Shown here: piece by piece, positions 16,923 to 25,543 of the stretch
How positions within the stretch are numbered: the stretch's first letter is position 1
Layout of the letters: each line of letters starts with the position of its first letter
DNA from: Bacillus sp. T33-2
GTDB taxonomy: Bacteria > Bacillota > Bacilli > Bacillales > Cytobacillaceae
Direction: 5' to 3'
Length of the DNA: 64,000 nt
Assembly: GCF_002860205.1 (NCBI RefSeq)
Contig: NZ_PGVB01000015.1
Span: forward strand, 1-64,000
Notes under the pieces: model-generated
What the model was told of the DNA's origin: nothing
Database searches by the model: none
What the model saw: only the letters and a program-made list of their open reading frames with translations
Program-made: the position numbers and the translations under genes

Positions 16923-18101
16923 ATGAACCTATTATATTCCACAAATATCACTCTTCATACGTTAGAAATCCGTAAAGATAAAAAGCATTTCATTGTTGAG
17001 GATGTGCACTCCGGGGAGTTTTACGAAATGCCGGAGGTTTGTATTGATGCGATTAATATGATAAATGATGGCAATCAATTAGATTTAATCGAATCAAGCT
17101 TGAAAGCTAAATATCCTGATGAAGATGTTGATTTGATCGACTTTGCTAGGCAACTGCTGCAGCTGGGTCTTGTAAAAGAGCTTGACGGAGAAATGATTAA
17201 TAGAGAACCTAATGAATCTTTACAACGAGGATACAGTTGGATTTCTCCAAAGCTGGGAAGGTTTTTCATTAACAGCCTGTCGGTAAAGATATATCAAGCG
17301 CTTATTTTGGCTAGTATCATTATTTTTATCATCAAACCTGATTTATTTCCCCATTTTCAGGATATCTTCATTTTCGATTTAATGACGGAAAACATTTTAG
17401 TGTGGCTTCTCATTACATTCCTGTTAGTCGTCATACATGAATTTGGCCATGTATTGTCAATACGGTCACATGACATGCCGACTAAGATAGAAGTAGGGCA
17501 CCGGCTTTTTCTTGTCGTTCTTGAAACAGACATGTCGAAGGTGTGGAAGCTGCCGCCTGGACAAAGGAATCTTTTGTACCTCGCGGGCATTTATTTCGAT
17601 AATGCCATAATGTTTGCGGCTCTGTTAGCGCAGCTCTTCGTCCCGGAAAAAAGTATTGTAGCCGGGGTATTGGGGATTATTGTGATGGATACAGTTTTAC
17701 GGCTCGTTTACCAATGCTGTGTTTTTATGAAGACTGACTTTTATTATGTGCTGGAGAATATGACAGGCTGTTACAACTTATTGGAAAGCGGACAGCAGTT
17801 TTTAAGAAAGTGGCTTCCGTTTTTACCGGATCACAAATCGACTGAGGCTTTTATAGGAGAGGAAAAAGCTGTCCGTATATACGCATTTTTTTATCTAGCA
17901 GGGATAATCGTTGCAGCAGGGGCTTGGTTCTTTTACTATATCCCACAGTTAACCTACGCAGCTGCTGAAATAGCCCCTGGATTGTCCCAGTCTCCAGAGA
18001 GTGTCCGGTTTTGGGATGCGGTTGTATGCATAGCCCAGTTCATTGTGGTGTTTGGGCTGCTGTTATATTCCTGGTCAAAAAAATACCGGCCAAAAAATTA
18101 A
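16923..18101 (+). CDS. PqqD-like domain fused to M50 membrane metalloprotease
   Basis: Residues about 1-90 have the PqqD/RiPP-recognition pattern: SGEFYEMPEVCIDAINMIND, then a helical region ending FARQLLQLGLVKEL. Several membrane helices follow, with the zinc motif HEFGH (172-176) and the third-ligand region LAGIYFDN (Asp226), as in the M50 family that includes YydH-type peptide proteases. It would cut a peptide at or in the membrane. The obvious substrate is the 22-residue peptide encoded 65 bp upstream. ATG 16923 follows AAGGG. No ABC exporter or radical-SAM enzyme is adjacent. Confidence 0.8.
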   Translation: MNLLYSTNITLHTLEIRKDKKHFIVEDVHSGEFYEMPEVCIDAINMINDGNQLDLIESSLKAKYPDEDVDLIDFARQLLQLGLVKELDGEMINREPNESLQRGYSWISPKLGRFFINSLSVKIYQALILASIIIFIIKPDLFPHFQDIFIFDLMTENILVWLLITFLLVVIHEFGHVLSIRSHDMPTKIEVGHRLFLVVLETDMSKVWKLPPGQRNLLYLAGIYFDNAIMFAALLAQLFVPEKSIVAGVLGIIVMDTVLRLVYQCCVFMKTDFYYVLENMTGCYNLLESGQQFLRKWLPFLPDHKSTEAFIGEEKAVRIYAFFYLAGIIVAAGAWFFYYIPQLTYAAAEIAPGLSQSPESVRFWDAVVCIAQFIVVFGLLLYSWSKKYRPKN

Positions 18102-18132
18102 AAGACAGCGCACCGGCTGTCTTTATTTATTT
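18101..18132. terminator. Bidirectional terminator
   Basis: AAAGACAGC (18101-18109) and GCTGTCTTT (18116-18124) close a 6-nt loop. Arms end in A/T runs on both sides. It serves both the protease gene and the converging M20 peptidase gene. Confidence 0.75.
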
Positions 18133-19191
18133 AAAATCCAGGGCGAAGTCAATCAGCATTTGTTTGTAAACTAAAACAGATGCTAAGTCGATGTACTCAT
18201 CATCCCCATGCCAGTTTCCGCCCTTGGGGCCAAATTCAATTGCCGGGATTCCATGCGCTGAGAAAAACAGGGTATCAGCCGATCCGTGCTGCCCGAAGAA
18301 GACAGCGTCGGAACCTGTCTGCTTTTCAACAACTGGTTTGAGCATTTGAATAAAGGGATCATCTTTGGAGGTTTGGACAGGTGCTCCGGACATAATGACC
18401 TTCACCTTTCCGTCTGTAACACTTTCAATTTGCCTGATAACATCCTCAACTTTCTGGCCAGGCAAATAGCGAATGTCAAAGGATAATACACATTCGTCGG
18501 GAACCTTGTTATAGATTTCCCCGCCCTTTATCTTTGCGAGATTAATTGAGGGAAAGGGGTAAAATTCTGAGCTTTGCTTCGTAAAGGGCAGCTCGATCAT
18601 TTTGTTATAGACCTCAAATGCTTTAACGATAGCATTTTCTCCTTCCCAAGGACGGCTGCCATGGGCCGGTTTTCCTTTTAACTCAATATCTAGCTTTAAG
18701 GTGCCCTTTGCCTGAAGCGCGATTCCCAGTTGTGTAGGTTCTGAACAAATGACAAAGTCTCCGGTGTAGCCATTGTCAACTAAGTAGCCAGTACAGTTAA
18801 GGCCGCCGATTTCTTCATCCGATACAATTTGTAGCTGAATTTTTACCCCCAGCCGAGCAGTCCTAATTTCTGCCATGGCGCACATCATCGCGGCCACGCC
18901 GGCTTTCATGTCTGCTGTACCCCGTCCATACATCCGTCCGTCCCGTTCTACTGGGATAAATTGTTCCCGCTTCCCGCTGACCACATCGACATGTCCATTA
19001 AAAATAATAGTTTTATCGCCCTGCCCAATTTCACATATGAGCATTTTAAAGCCATTGTTTTCCATTATCGTGACTTCCAATTTCCGTTCTCTGAGCCAGT
19101 GACAGCAAAATTCCACGGCCTGGTTGGCGCCTTCCACGGTGGAGCTGTCAATCAGAATCAACTCTTTCAGCAATTCTTTTAAACCTTCCAT
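18127..19191 (-). CDS. M20-family metallopeptidase (ArgE/DapE type)
   Basis: A cytosolic two-zinc amidohydrolase of 354 residues that removes acyl groups or cleaves small peptides. Metal-binding and catalytic motifs are FNGHVDVVSG, YGRGTADMKAG and VSDEEIGG (catalytic Glu pair), with the dimerisation lid between about residues 165 and 270. The ATG lies behind AGGAGGG. It stands alone with its own terminator. The exact substrate (acetylornithine, succinyl-diaminopimelate, other) cannot be told from sequence. Confidence 0.85.
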   Translation of the reverse strand: MEGLKELLKELILIDSSTVEGANQAVEFCCHWLRERKLEVTIMENNGFKMLICEIGQGDKTIIFNGHVDVVSGKREQFIPVERDGRMYGRGTADMKAGVAAMMCAMAEIRTARLGVKIQLQIVSDEEIGGLNCTGYLVDNGYTGDFVICSEPTQLGIALQAKGTLKLDIELKGKPAHGSRPWEGENAIVKAFEVYNKMIELPFTKQSSEFYPFPSINLAKIKGGEIYNKVPDECVLSFDIRYLPGQKVEDVIRQIESVTDGKVKVIMSGAPVQTSKDDPFIQMLKPVVEKQTGSDAVFFGQHGSADTLFFSAHGIPAIEFGPKGGNWHGDDEYIDLASVLVYKQMLIDFALDFK

Positions 19192-19269
19192 TATTAAACC
19201 CTCCTGATTTTCCGCTAGCAGCTTTTATCCATTTACCACTTCAGACTCGAATTATTCACGCATTAATTG

Positions 19270-19297
19270 AAAACATAGTGAGCATGCCCTATGTTTT
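19270..19297. other. Hairpin upstream of yugN
   Basis: AAAACATAG (19270-19278) pairs perfectly with CTATGTTTT (19289-19297) around a 10-nt loop in the gap between the divergent M20 peptidase and yugN genes. It could be an operator or a 5' leader structure. Confidence 0.4.
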
Positions 19298-19389
19298 AAA
19301 GAAACTGGTTCGTGGAAAAAGTGAAGTATATTACTTTGCGTGAGCTTAGCATGATTAAACATTATCAAAAAAGAATGTGAGGGACAAAA

Positions 19390-19806
19390 ATGATCGAGAT
19401 CCAGTCCACTATTGAAGGAAAGCAGTATGCATTATACAAGTTAAAGGATATTCTTGAGGAGTTGGGCTATACAATCGGCGGGAACTGGGAGTATGACCAC
19501 GGTTATTTCGATTATAAAATTGATGATGAAGAAGGGGAGCAATACCTGCGCCTTCCATTTCAGGCAGTCGATGGGCAGGTGGATGATGAAGGCAGCATCG
19601 TTCGGGTCGGCCGGCCATTTTTGCTCTCCCATATTTATGATACAGGAATTGACGAAGAGGGGAATGTCGGGAATATATCTGCTTCCTTCAACCAGTTCAA
19701 GGAACCTGCCAATAAAGATGCAGAGTTTCCGCAAAAATACCTGAACCTGGGAAAAACTCAAGTCGAAAAATTGGAAACAGCACTTGAAGGTGAAGGCGTC
19801 GCATAG
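19390..19806 (+). CDS. yugN: YugN-like family protein
   Basis: A 138-residue acidic cytosolic protein of the YugN family, which is found in Bacillaceae and has no established function. Recognisable stretches are GGNWEYDHGYFDYKID and LRLPFQAVDGQVDDEGSIVRVG, with LSHIYDTGID further on. ATG 19390 has GAGGG upstream. It is monocistronic, with a terminator at 19872. Confidence 0.75.
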   Translation: MIEIQSTIEGKQYALYKLKDILEELGYTIGGNWEYDHGYFDYKIDDEEGEQYLRLPFQAVDGQVDDEGSIVRVGRPFLLSHIYDTGIDEEGNVGNISASFNQFKEPANKDAEFPQKYLNLGKTQVEKLETALEGEGVA

Positions 19807-19871
19807 CAGTTAAAAATAGGTTTGATAGTACAGCAAATTTTAGAGTAGACAATTAAAGGCGATAGATAAAT

Positions 19872-19900
19872 ACCCCATCCATATATTGGTTGGGGGCTTT
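19872..19900 (+). terminator. Terminator of yugN
   Basis: CCCCATCC and GGTTGGGG form an imperfect stem around ATATATT, followed by GGCTTTTCATTTTT. Confidence 0.55.
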
Positions 19901-19944
19901 TCATTTTTATGACTGATCCCTACATAAGGCTTTTCACCTACTAA

Positions 19945-19973
19945 TTTACATTACTTTAATGAAATATTATAAA
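19945..19973 (+). promoter_or_regulatory. Sigma-A promoter of yfkN
   Basis: TTTACA (19945-19950), 17 nt, TATAAA (19968-19973). A TTTCAC half-site lies just upstream (19932-19937). PhoP boxes use similar repeats, but I do not see enough of them to claim Pho control. Confidence 0.65.
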
Positions 19974-20067
19974 AATTCACGACCTTTAGAGCATTCTATC
20001 ACTACTAAATCCACCTATAATTAGATTTGGTGTGACGCCAAATTATTTTGAAGGAGCTGTTTTTGCC

Positions 20068-23000
20068 TTGAATAAACCATTCCGTAAGTTCGGGAAATCC
20101 GTTGTTGCTACAGCAATAGCCCTGTCTGTACTGGCTTCGCCAATTTCCTGGAAAACTGTTTTGGCAGATGATGACGACGACAAGCGGAATCATCGTTACT
20201 CAGGAAAACATGAAGTAAATTTAAGAATTCTTGGAACTACTGATATTCATACGCATTTAGCAAACTATGATTACTACAAAGATGCAGAAACAAATGAATT
20301 CGGACTTGCAAAAACAGCAACATTGATCAAAAAAGCAAGGGCAGAAGCGAAAAACACGCTGTTATTCGATAATGGCGATTTAATCCAGGGGAATCCTCTT
20401 GGTGATTATAAAGCAAAAGTGGACAAGCTTGAGAACAGAGAAGTTCATCCTGTCTTTAAAGCTATGGACTTATTAGATTACGATGCTGCAACAGTAGGAA
20501 ACCATGAGTTTAACTATGGCCTCGAATATCTGGATGAAGTGCTCGACGATGCTCCATTCCCATACGTTAATGCCAATGTCTTCAAGGACGACCATGACAA
20601 CAAACCTTACAACGACAAAAACTATTTCAAGCCATACAAGATTATTGAGAAAAAAGTTGTCGATGAAAGAGGAAAGAAGCAAGAACTTGAAATTGGGGTG
20701 ATTGGCGCGGTCACACCGCAGATTACCCAGTGGGACAAAGCAAACCTTGACGGAAAAGTGATTACGAAAGACATTGTAAAATCAATAGAATCCAATATTC
20801 CTAAAATGAAAAGGGAAGGCGCAGACGTGATCGTTGTCCTTGCCCACTCCGGGATTGGTGATGAAAGAGTCATTGAAATGGAAGAAAACGCGGCTTATGA
20901 CCTGACAAAGATTGAAGGTGTTGACGCGATCATTTCAGGGCATAATCACGCGGTATTCCCTGGAGATTTCAGCGGGCTGCCTGGAGTGGACCAGGCAAAT
21001 GGCACAATTAATGGGGTGCCTGTCGTAATGCCGGGCAACTGGGGCAACCAGCTTGGCGTTATGGATTTAACCATCACGAAAGTAAAAGGCAAGTGGGACG
21101 TAACCGGATCCAAAACCCACTTACGGTCCATCTACGATAAAGTAAAGCATGTAAGCTTGGCAGATGCAGATCCCGCTATATTGAAAGCTATTAAAAGAGA
21201 CCATGAAGGTACCATCGATTATGTCCGCCAGCCGGTGGGCACTACTACTGCCGACATCCACAGTTATTTCGCGCTTGTCCAGGATGATCCATCAATCCAG
21301 ATCGTCACAAACGCCCAGAAGTGGTATGTTGAAAAGCAAGTAAAAGGGACTCCGGATGAAAACCTCCCAATCCTGTCTGCAGGAGCACCGTTTAAAGCGG
21401 GCGGCAGGAACGGAGCAAGCTACTACACTTACGTTCCAGCAGGGACAATTGCAATCAAGAACGTTTCAGACCTTTACCTGTATCCAAACATAGTCGCAAC
21501 CGTCAAAATCAAAGGTGCGGACGTGAAGGAATGGCTTGAAATGTCTGCAGGCCAGTTCAACCAGATCAATGAGTCTGCTACTGGTGAACAGTCGATCGTA
21601 AATAATAGCTTCCCAACTTATAACTATGATGTTATTGATGGGGTTACTTATGAAATCGATGTAACTGAACCGGCGAAATATGATGGAAATGGAAATGTCG
21701 TAAATGCGAATGCCAACCGTATTAAAAACCTGCAATACAATGGCAAGCCGATCGATCTTAACCAGGAATTCCTTGTAGTTACAAACAACTACCGTGCAAG
21801 CGGCACATTCCCTGGCGTTAAAAATAAAACAGCAGTGGAGATGTACCCGGATGAAAACCGGCAGGCAATCATCGATTATATCCGTGAAGTCGGGACTATC
21901 GATCCTTCCGCTGACGGAAACTGGAAGTTTGCTCCTGTATTGAATGATGTTAACGTCACTTTCGATTCCGCTGTTGAAGCACAAAATGCTATTACAGAAG
22001 CCAGCCCAATCAAATACGTTGGCCCAAGTGCAAACAACTTTGCAAAGTATTCTATCAAACTGCCAGTCACAAAACCATTTGAACTGCAGCTTTTGGGAAT
22101 TAATGATTTCCACGGCCAGCTTGATACTTTTAATGCTTCCATCAATGCAGGTGGCGCTGAATATCTTGCAGCCTATTTGAAGCAGCGTGAAGCAACTAAC
22201 CCTAACACTTTGTTGCTCCATGCAGGGGACGTTGTCGGTGCCAGTTCGCCTGTATCTGCTTTACTGCAGGACGAGCCGACCATCCGCTTTTTAAACCAGC
22301 TTGGCTTTGATGCTGGAACTGTCGGAAACCATGAGTTTGATGAAGGCGTTGCTGAAATGAAGCGTCTGATCGATGGAGGCAGCCATCCAAAGACCGTCGA
22401 AAAGTATGGCGTATTCGAAGGTGCCAACTTCCCTTATGTAGCGGCAAATGTCATCGATAAAGCTACAAATCAAACAATCCTCGATCCATACGTGATCAAA
22501 GAAGTCAATGGAGTTCCGGTTGGCATAATCGGAGTGGCGCTATCAGACACTCCAAGCATTGTCATTCCAAGTGCAGTTGAGGGTGTTCAATTCACAGATG
22601 AATCAGAAGCTATCAATAAATACACTGCTGAGTTAAAAGCAAAAGGCGTTGAAACGATTATTGTTTTGGCGCATAACCCATCTACTTCAGAACCAGATGG
22701 AACAAACCCGGGTGAGGAGCTCGTGGACATTGCCAATAAAGTCGATGATGAAGTGGACGTTTTATTTGGCGGACACAACCATGCATTCACCAATACAACA
22801 GTGGATGGAAAAATTGTCGTCCAGTCTTATGCATCCGGTACAGCTTTCTCTGATGTAGATCTGTTGATCAACCCGAAAACAAAGGATGTTATCTCCAAGA
22901 AGGCAGAAGTTGTAACGACTTACCGTGACAAGATCACTCCTGACGCTGAAACGAAGCAAATGCTTGATGTATATGTGGCGGATGTTGCGCCAATTTTAAA

Positions 23001-23565
23001 TGAAGTGATTGGAACGACTCCTTTCGCTATTACGAGGGAGGCGAGCCCTGCCGGTGAATCTGCGATGGGGAATCTTGTTGCTGATGCGATGAGAGCCCAG
23101 ACCGGTACAGACTTTGCCTTCATGAACTCCGGTGGAGTACGCGCGGATATCGACGCGGGAGAAATTACCTGGAAGGAAGCCTTCACTGTCCAGCCTTTCG
23201 GCAATGATCTTGTAAAAATGACGGTAAAAGGCTCTGACATCAAAACATTGCTTGAACAGCAATGGGGAAGCAGAGTCCGGATCATGCCTATTTCCGGCCT
23301 GAAGGTTTCTTACGATGATTCGCGGGCAGCCGGGGACCGTATCGTTTCCATGATGAAGAATGACGGAACTCCAATTGCCCTGGACCAGACCTACACGATC
23401 ACTGTCAACAACTACATGGCAGGCGGCGGGGACGGCTATTCAGTATTAGCCACTATCACAAACCGGACGATCGACATTGTTGACCTCGATGCATTAGTAA
23501 ACTATATCAAAGCAAAAGGTGAAGTGAACCCTCAAATTGAGGGCCGCGTCACGAAGCTGAATTAA
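20068..23565 (+). CDS. yfkN: YfkN-type trifunctional nucleotide phosphoesterase, secreted
   Basis: A 1165-residue secreted enzyme with two metallophosphoesterase/nucleotidase modules. It would release phosphate from extracellular 2',3'-cyclic nucleotides and 3'- and 5'-nucleotides. A signal peptide ends near LASPISWKTVLA. Module 1 shows TTDIHTH, DNGDLIQG, VGNHEFNYG and GHNHAVF; module 2 shows NDFHGQ, HAGDVVG, VGNHEFDEG and GGHNHAF. The 5'-nucleotidase C-terminal domain has MNSGGVRADI and NNYMAGGGDGY. TTG 20068 follows GAAGGAGCTG with 8-nt spacing. It is shorter than B. subtilis YfkN, and I see no LPXTG sorting signal at the C-terminus. Confidence 0.9.
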   Translation: MNKPFRKFGKSVVATAIALSVLASPISWKTVLADDDDDKRNHRYSGKHEVNLRILGTTDIHTHLANYDYYKDAETNEFGLAKTATLIKKARAEAKNTLLFDNGDLIQGNPLGDYKAKVDKLENREVHPVFKAMDLLDYDAATVGNHEFNYGLEYLDEVLDDAPFPYVNANVFKDDHDNKPYNDKNYFKPYKIIEKKVVDERGKKQELEIGVIGAVTPQITQWDKANLDGKVITKDIVKSIESNIPKMKREGADVIVVLAHSGIGDERVIEMEENAAYDLTKIEGVDAIISGHNHAVFPGDFSGLPGVDQANGTINGVPVVMPGNWGNQLGVMDLTITKVKGKWDVTGSKTHLRSIYDKVKHVSLADADPAILKAIKRDHEGTIDYVRQPVGTTTADIHSYFALVQDDPSIQIVTNAQKWYVEKQVKGTPDENLPILSAGAPFKAGGRNGASYYTYVPAGTIAIKNVSDLYLYPNIVATVKIKGADVKEWLEMSAGQFNQINESATGEQSIVNNSFPTYNYDVIDGVTYEIDVTEPAKYDGNGNVVNANANRIKNLQYNGKPIDLNQEFLVVTNNYRASGTFPGVKNKTAVEMYPDENRQAIIDYIREVGTIDPSADGNWKFAPVLNDVNVTFDSAVEAQNAITEASPIKYVGPSANNFAKYSIKLPVTKPFELQLLGINDFHGQLDTFNASINAGGAEYLAAYLKQREATNPNTLLLHAGDVVGASSPVSALLQDEPTIRFLNQLGFDAGTVGNHEFDEGVAEMKRLIDGGSHPKTVEKYGVFEGANFPYVAANVIDKATNQTILDPYVIKEVNGVPVGIIGVALSDTPSIVIPSAVEGVQFTDESEAINKYTAELKAKGVETIIVLAHNPSTSEPDGTNPGEELVDIANKVDDEVDVLFGGHNHAFTNTTVDGKIVVQSYASGTAFSDVDLLINPKTKDVISKKAEVVTTYRDKITPDAETKQMLDVYVADVAPILNEVIGTTPFAITREASPAGESAMGNLVADAMRAQTGTDFAFMNSGGVRADIDAGEITWKEAFTVQPFGNDLVKMTVKGSDIKTLLEQQWGSRVRIMPISGLKVSYDDSRAAGDRIVSMMKNDGTPIALDQTYTITVNNYMAGGGDGYSVLATITNRTIDIVDLDALVNYIKAKGEVNPQIEGRVTKLN

Positions 23566-23577
23566 CATATTTTTGGA

Positions 23578-23606
23578 GAGAGTGCCAATTTCGGCACTCT
23601 CTTTTA
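23578..23606 (+). terminator. Terminator of yfkN
   Basis: GAGAGTGCC (23578-23586) pairs with GGCACTCTC (23593-23601), then TTTTAAT. Confidence 0.8.
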
Positions 23607-23701
23607 ATATTGGCCTGGCAAAATAATATGGCAGGAAAAAGGATACATCATTCCTTTATCGAATTAATTAACATTATCGGATTCGACAAAGGGGGAGAAC
23701 G

Positions 23702-25207
23702 ATGCCGGCAGATTTTTATGGGGAATATGATGCTCTTGCTATGGCGGAACTCGTCAAAACGAAAGAAGTCCAGCCAAAGGAGCTTGTGGAGGAAGCGATC
23801 AAAAGAATTGACCAGCAGAATCCAAAACTGAATGCTGTGATTAACAGGATGTATGAACAGGCCAGGGCAGCAGCTGGGGCGATGAGGGAACCCTCTGGCA
23901 CATTTGCGGGGGTACCGATGCTGTTGAAGGATATCACCCAGGAGATTGAGGGAGAGCCAATCACGGCCGGATCAAGGGCGCTTCAGAAATACAGGGCAAA
24001 ACAGGATTCGCATTATGTGAAGCAGCTGAGAAAAACTGGGGCAATCATTGTTGGACAGACTAATGTACCTGAGCTGGCATTGATGGGGATCACGGAACCA
24101 TCCGCGTATGGGCCGACGCGGAATCCATGGAACCTTAATTACACACCCGGCGGATCGAGCGGAGGATCTGCTTCCGCAGTTGCATCCGGCATGGTACCAG
24201 TTGCCGGGGCAAACGACGGAGGAGGCTCCATCCGGATTCCGGCTGCTTATTGCGGCTTGTTCGGCCTTAAGCCGACTAGGGGACGGACACCAACAGGGCC
24301 GATATTAGGGCGCCACTGGCAGGGCGCTTCTGCTGACCATGTTTTAACAAGGACAGTCAGGGACAGCGCTGCCATGCTTGATGATCTTTCAGTGCATGAA
24401 AAAGCAGCGGCATATCATGCATTGGGGTTCAAAGGCTCCTATTTGGAGAAGGTGTTTGTCCCACTGGAACAGAAAAGGCGGTTCGCGTTTTCTGTTAAGT
24501 CACCTATTGGAACGGAAGTCCATCCTGAATGTGCGGAGGCCGTTTTGAAAACTGCCAGACTGCTGGAAGAGATGGGCCATATTGTAGAAGAAAGAGAGGC
24601 ACCGGTGGACGGGCGCAAGCTGGCGAACAGCTATTTAACAATGTACTTTGGTGAGGTAGCGGCTGCTATTTCTTCCATGGAAGCAGTTCTCGGCAGAAAG
24701 GCGAAATTCAGTGATGTGGAACCGACTACGTGGATCCTCGGGCTCCTTGGAAAAGCAACAACGGCGGAAGAATTCGTTTTGAGTTTGAGAGAATGGGACA
24801 AGGCGGCATATGCAATGGAAGAGTTTCACGAAACATATGATTTCTATTTAACCCCTACGACCGCGTTCCCGCCTGCGAAAATAGGAGAACTGGTTCCAGG
24901 CACCTTTGAAAAATTGTCGATTCAAATGGTTGGAAGGACGGGCTTGGGTAATCTTTTAAAAAAATCCGGTATGGTCGATGCGATTGCAGAAAAAAGCCTG
25001 ATGAGAACCCCATTCACACAGCTTGCCAATTTGACCGGGCAGCCCGCCATGTCCCTCCCTCTTTATGAAACGAAAGGCGGCCTGCCATGCGGCGTGCAGG
25101 TCATGGCGGCTAGAGGGAAGGAAGATATTCTGTTTCAACTGGCTGGCGAACTGGAACAAACAGACCATTGGAATGATGTGAGGAAAAATCCATCGTATAG
25201 TTTATAA
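23702..25207 (+). CDS. Amidase (amidase-signature family)
   Basis: A 501-residue hydrolase of amides with the Ser-cisSer-Lys triad. Lys is in GVPMLLKDI, the glycine/serine signature is [15 protein letters not shown], and the cis-Ser/Ser region is [11 protein letters not shown]. No signal peptide is present. ATG 23702 has GGGGGAG upstream. It is a single gene. GatA is unlikely, as no gatC or gatB neighbours exist and the C-terminal half differs. The substrate is unknown. A second, divergent amidase lies at 29434. Confidence 0.85.
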   Translation: MPADFYGEYDALAMAELVKTKEVQPKELVEEAIKRIDQQNPKLNAVINRMYEQARAAAGAMREPSGTFAGVPMLLKDITQEIEGEPITAGSRALQKYRAKQDSHYVKQLRKTGAIIVGQTNVPELALMGITEPSAYGPTRNPWNLNYTPGGSSGGSASAVASGMVPVAGANDGGGSIRIPAAYCGLFGLKPTRGRTPTGPILGRHWQGASADHVLTRTVRDSAAMLDDLSVHEKAAAYHALGFKGSYLEKVFVPLEQKRRFAFSVKSPIGTEVHPECAEAVLKTARLLEEMGHIVEEREAPVDGRKLANSYLTMYFGEVAAAISSMEAVLGRKAKFSDVEPTTWILGLLGKATTAEEFVLSLREWDKAAYAMEEFHETYDFYLTPTTAFPPAKIGELVPGTFEKLSIQMVGRTGLGNLLKKSGMVDAIAEKSLMRTPFTQLANLTGQPAMSLPLYETKGGLPCGVQVMAARGKEDILFQLAGELEQTDHWNDVRKNPSYSL

Positions 25208-25543
25208 AAGGAGACCTTTTTACCGTTTTCCTTTTTTTACTAATAACATGGAGTGGGTCATTAGATTCATATTTAGTTTCTCGTAATATTCGAGAATCTG
25301 AAAAAATGATATTTTTGTTCCTATTTTTAGTTCAACAAGCCTACTTTTCTATAAAATATTTGAGTGAGATGAAACCAAATGCTCAATACCTTCAAATTTA
25401 TCGAGGTTTCGAGGCTGTTTCGACAATAAATTATAGGTAGTTATCACTATATAAAAAATATTTACAATATTATAATATTTTTACTAGAGTCTAATTAGAT
25501 TCTGAAGAGTTTGCAAAACCAAATCACTTAACGGGGGGTACGT
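25208..25543 (+). other. 336-bp AT-rich region upstream of inhA
   Basis: No gene is visible. A weak terminator (AAAGGA...TCCTTT, then T-run) ends the amidase gene near 25240. An inverted repeat TTCTCG-N7-CGAGAA lies at 25278-25296 and may be a regulator site. Several TATAAT-like strings occur near 25470 but no well-spaced -35 could be fixed. A long regulated leader would suit a stationary-phase protease gene. Confidence 0.45.

Noticed and set aside
19932-19950. PhoP box upstream of yfkN
   Set aside because: Only two half-sites with 7-bp spacing are visible, too few and poorly spaced for a firm call.
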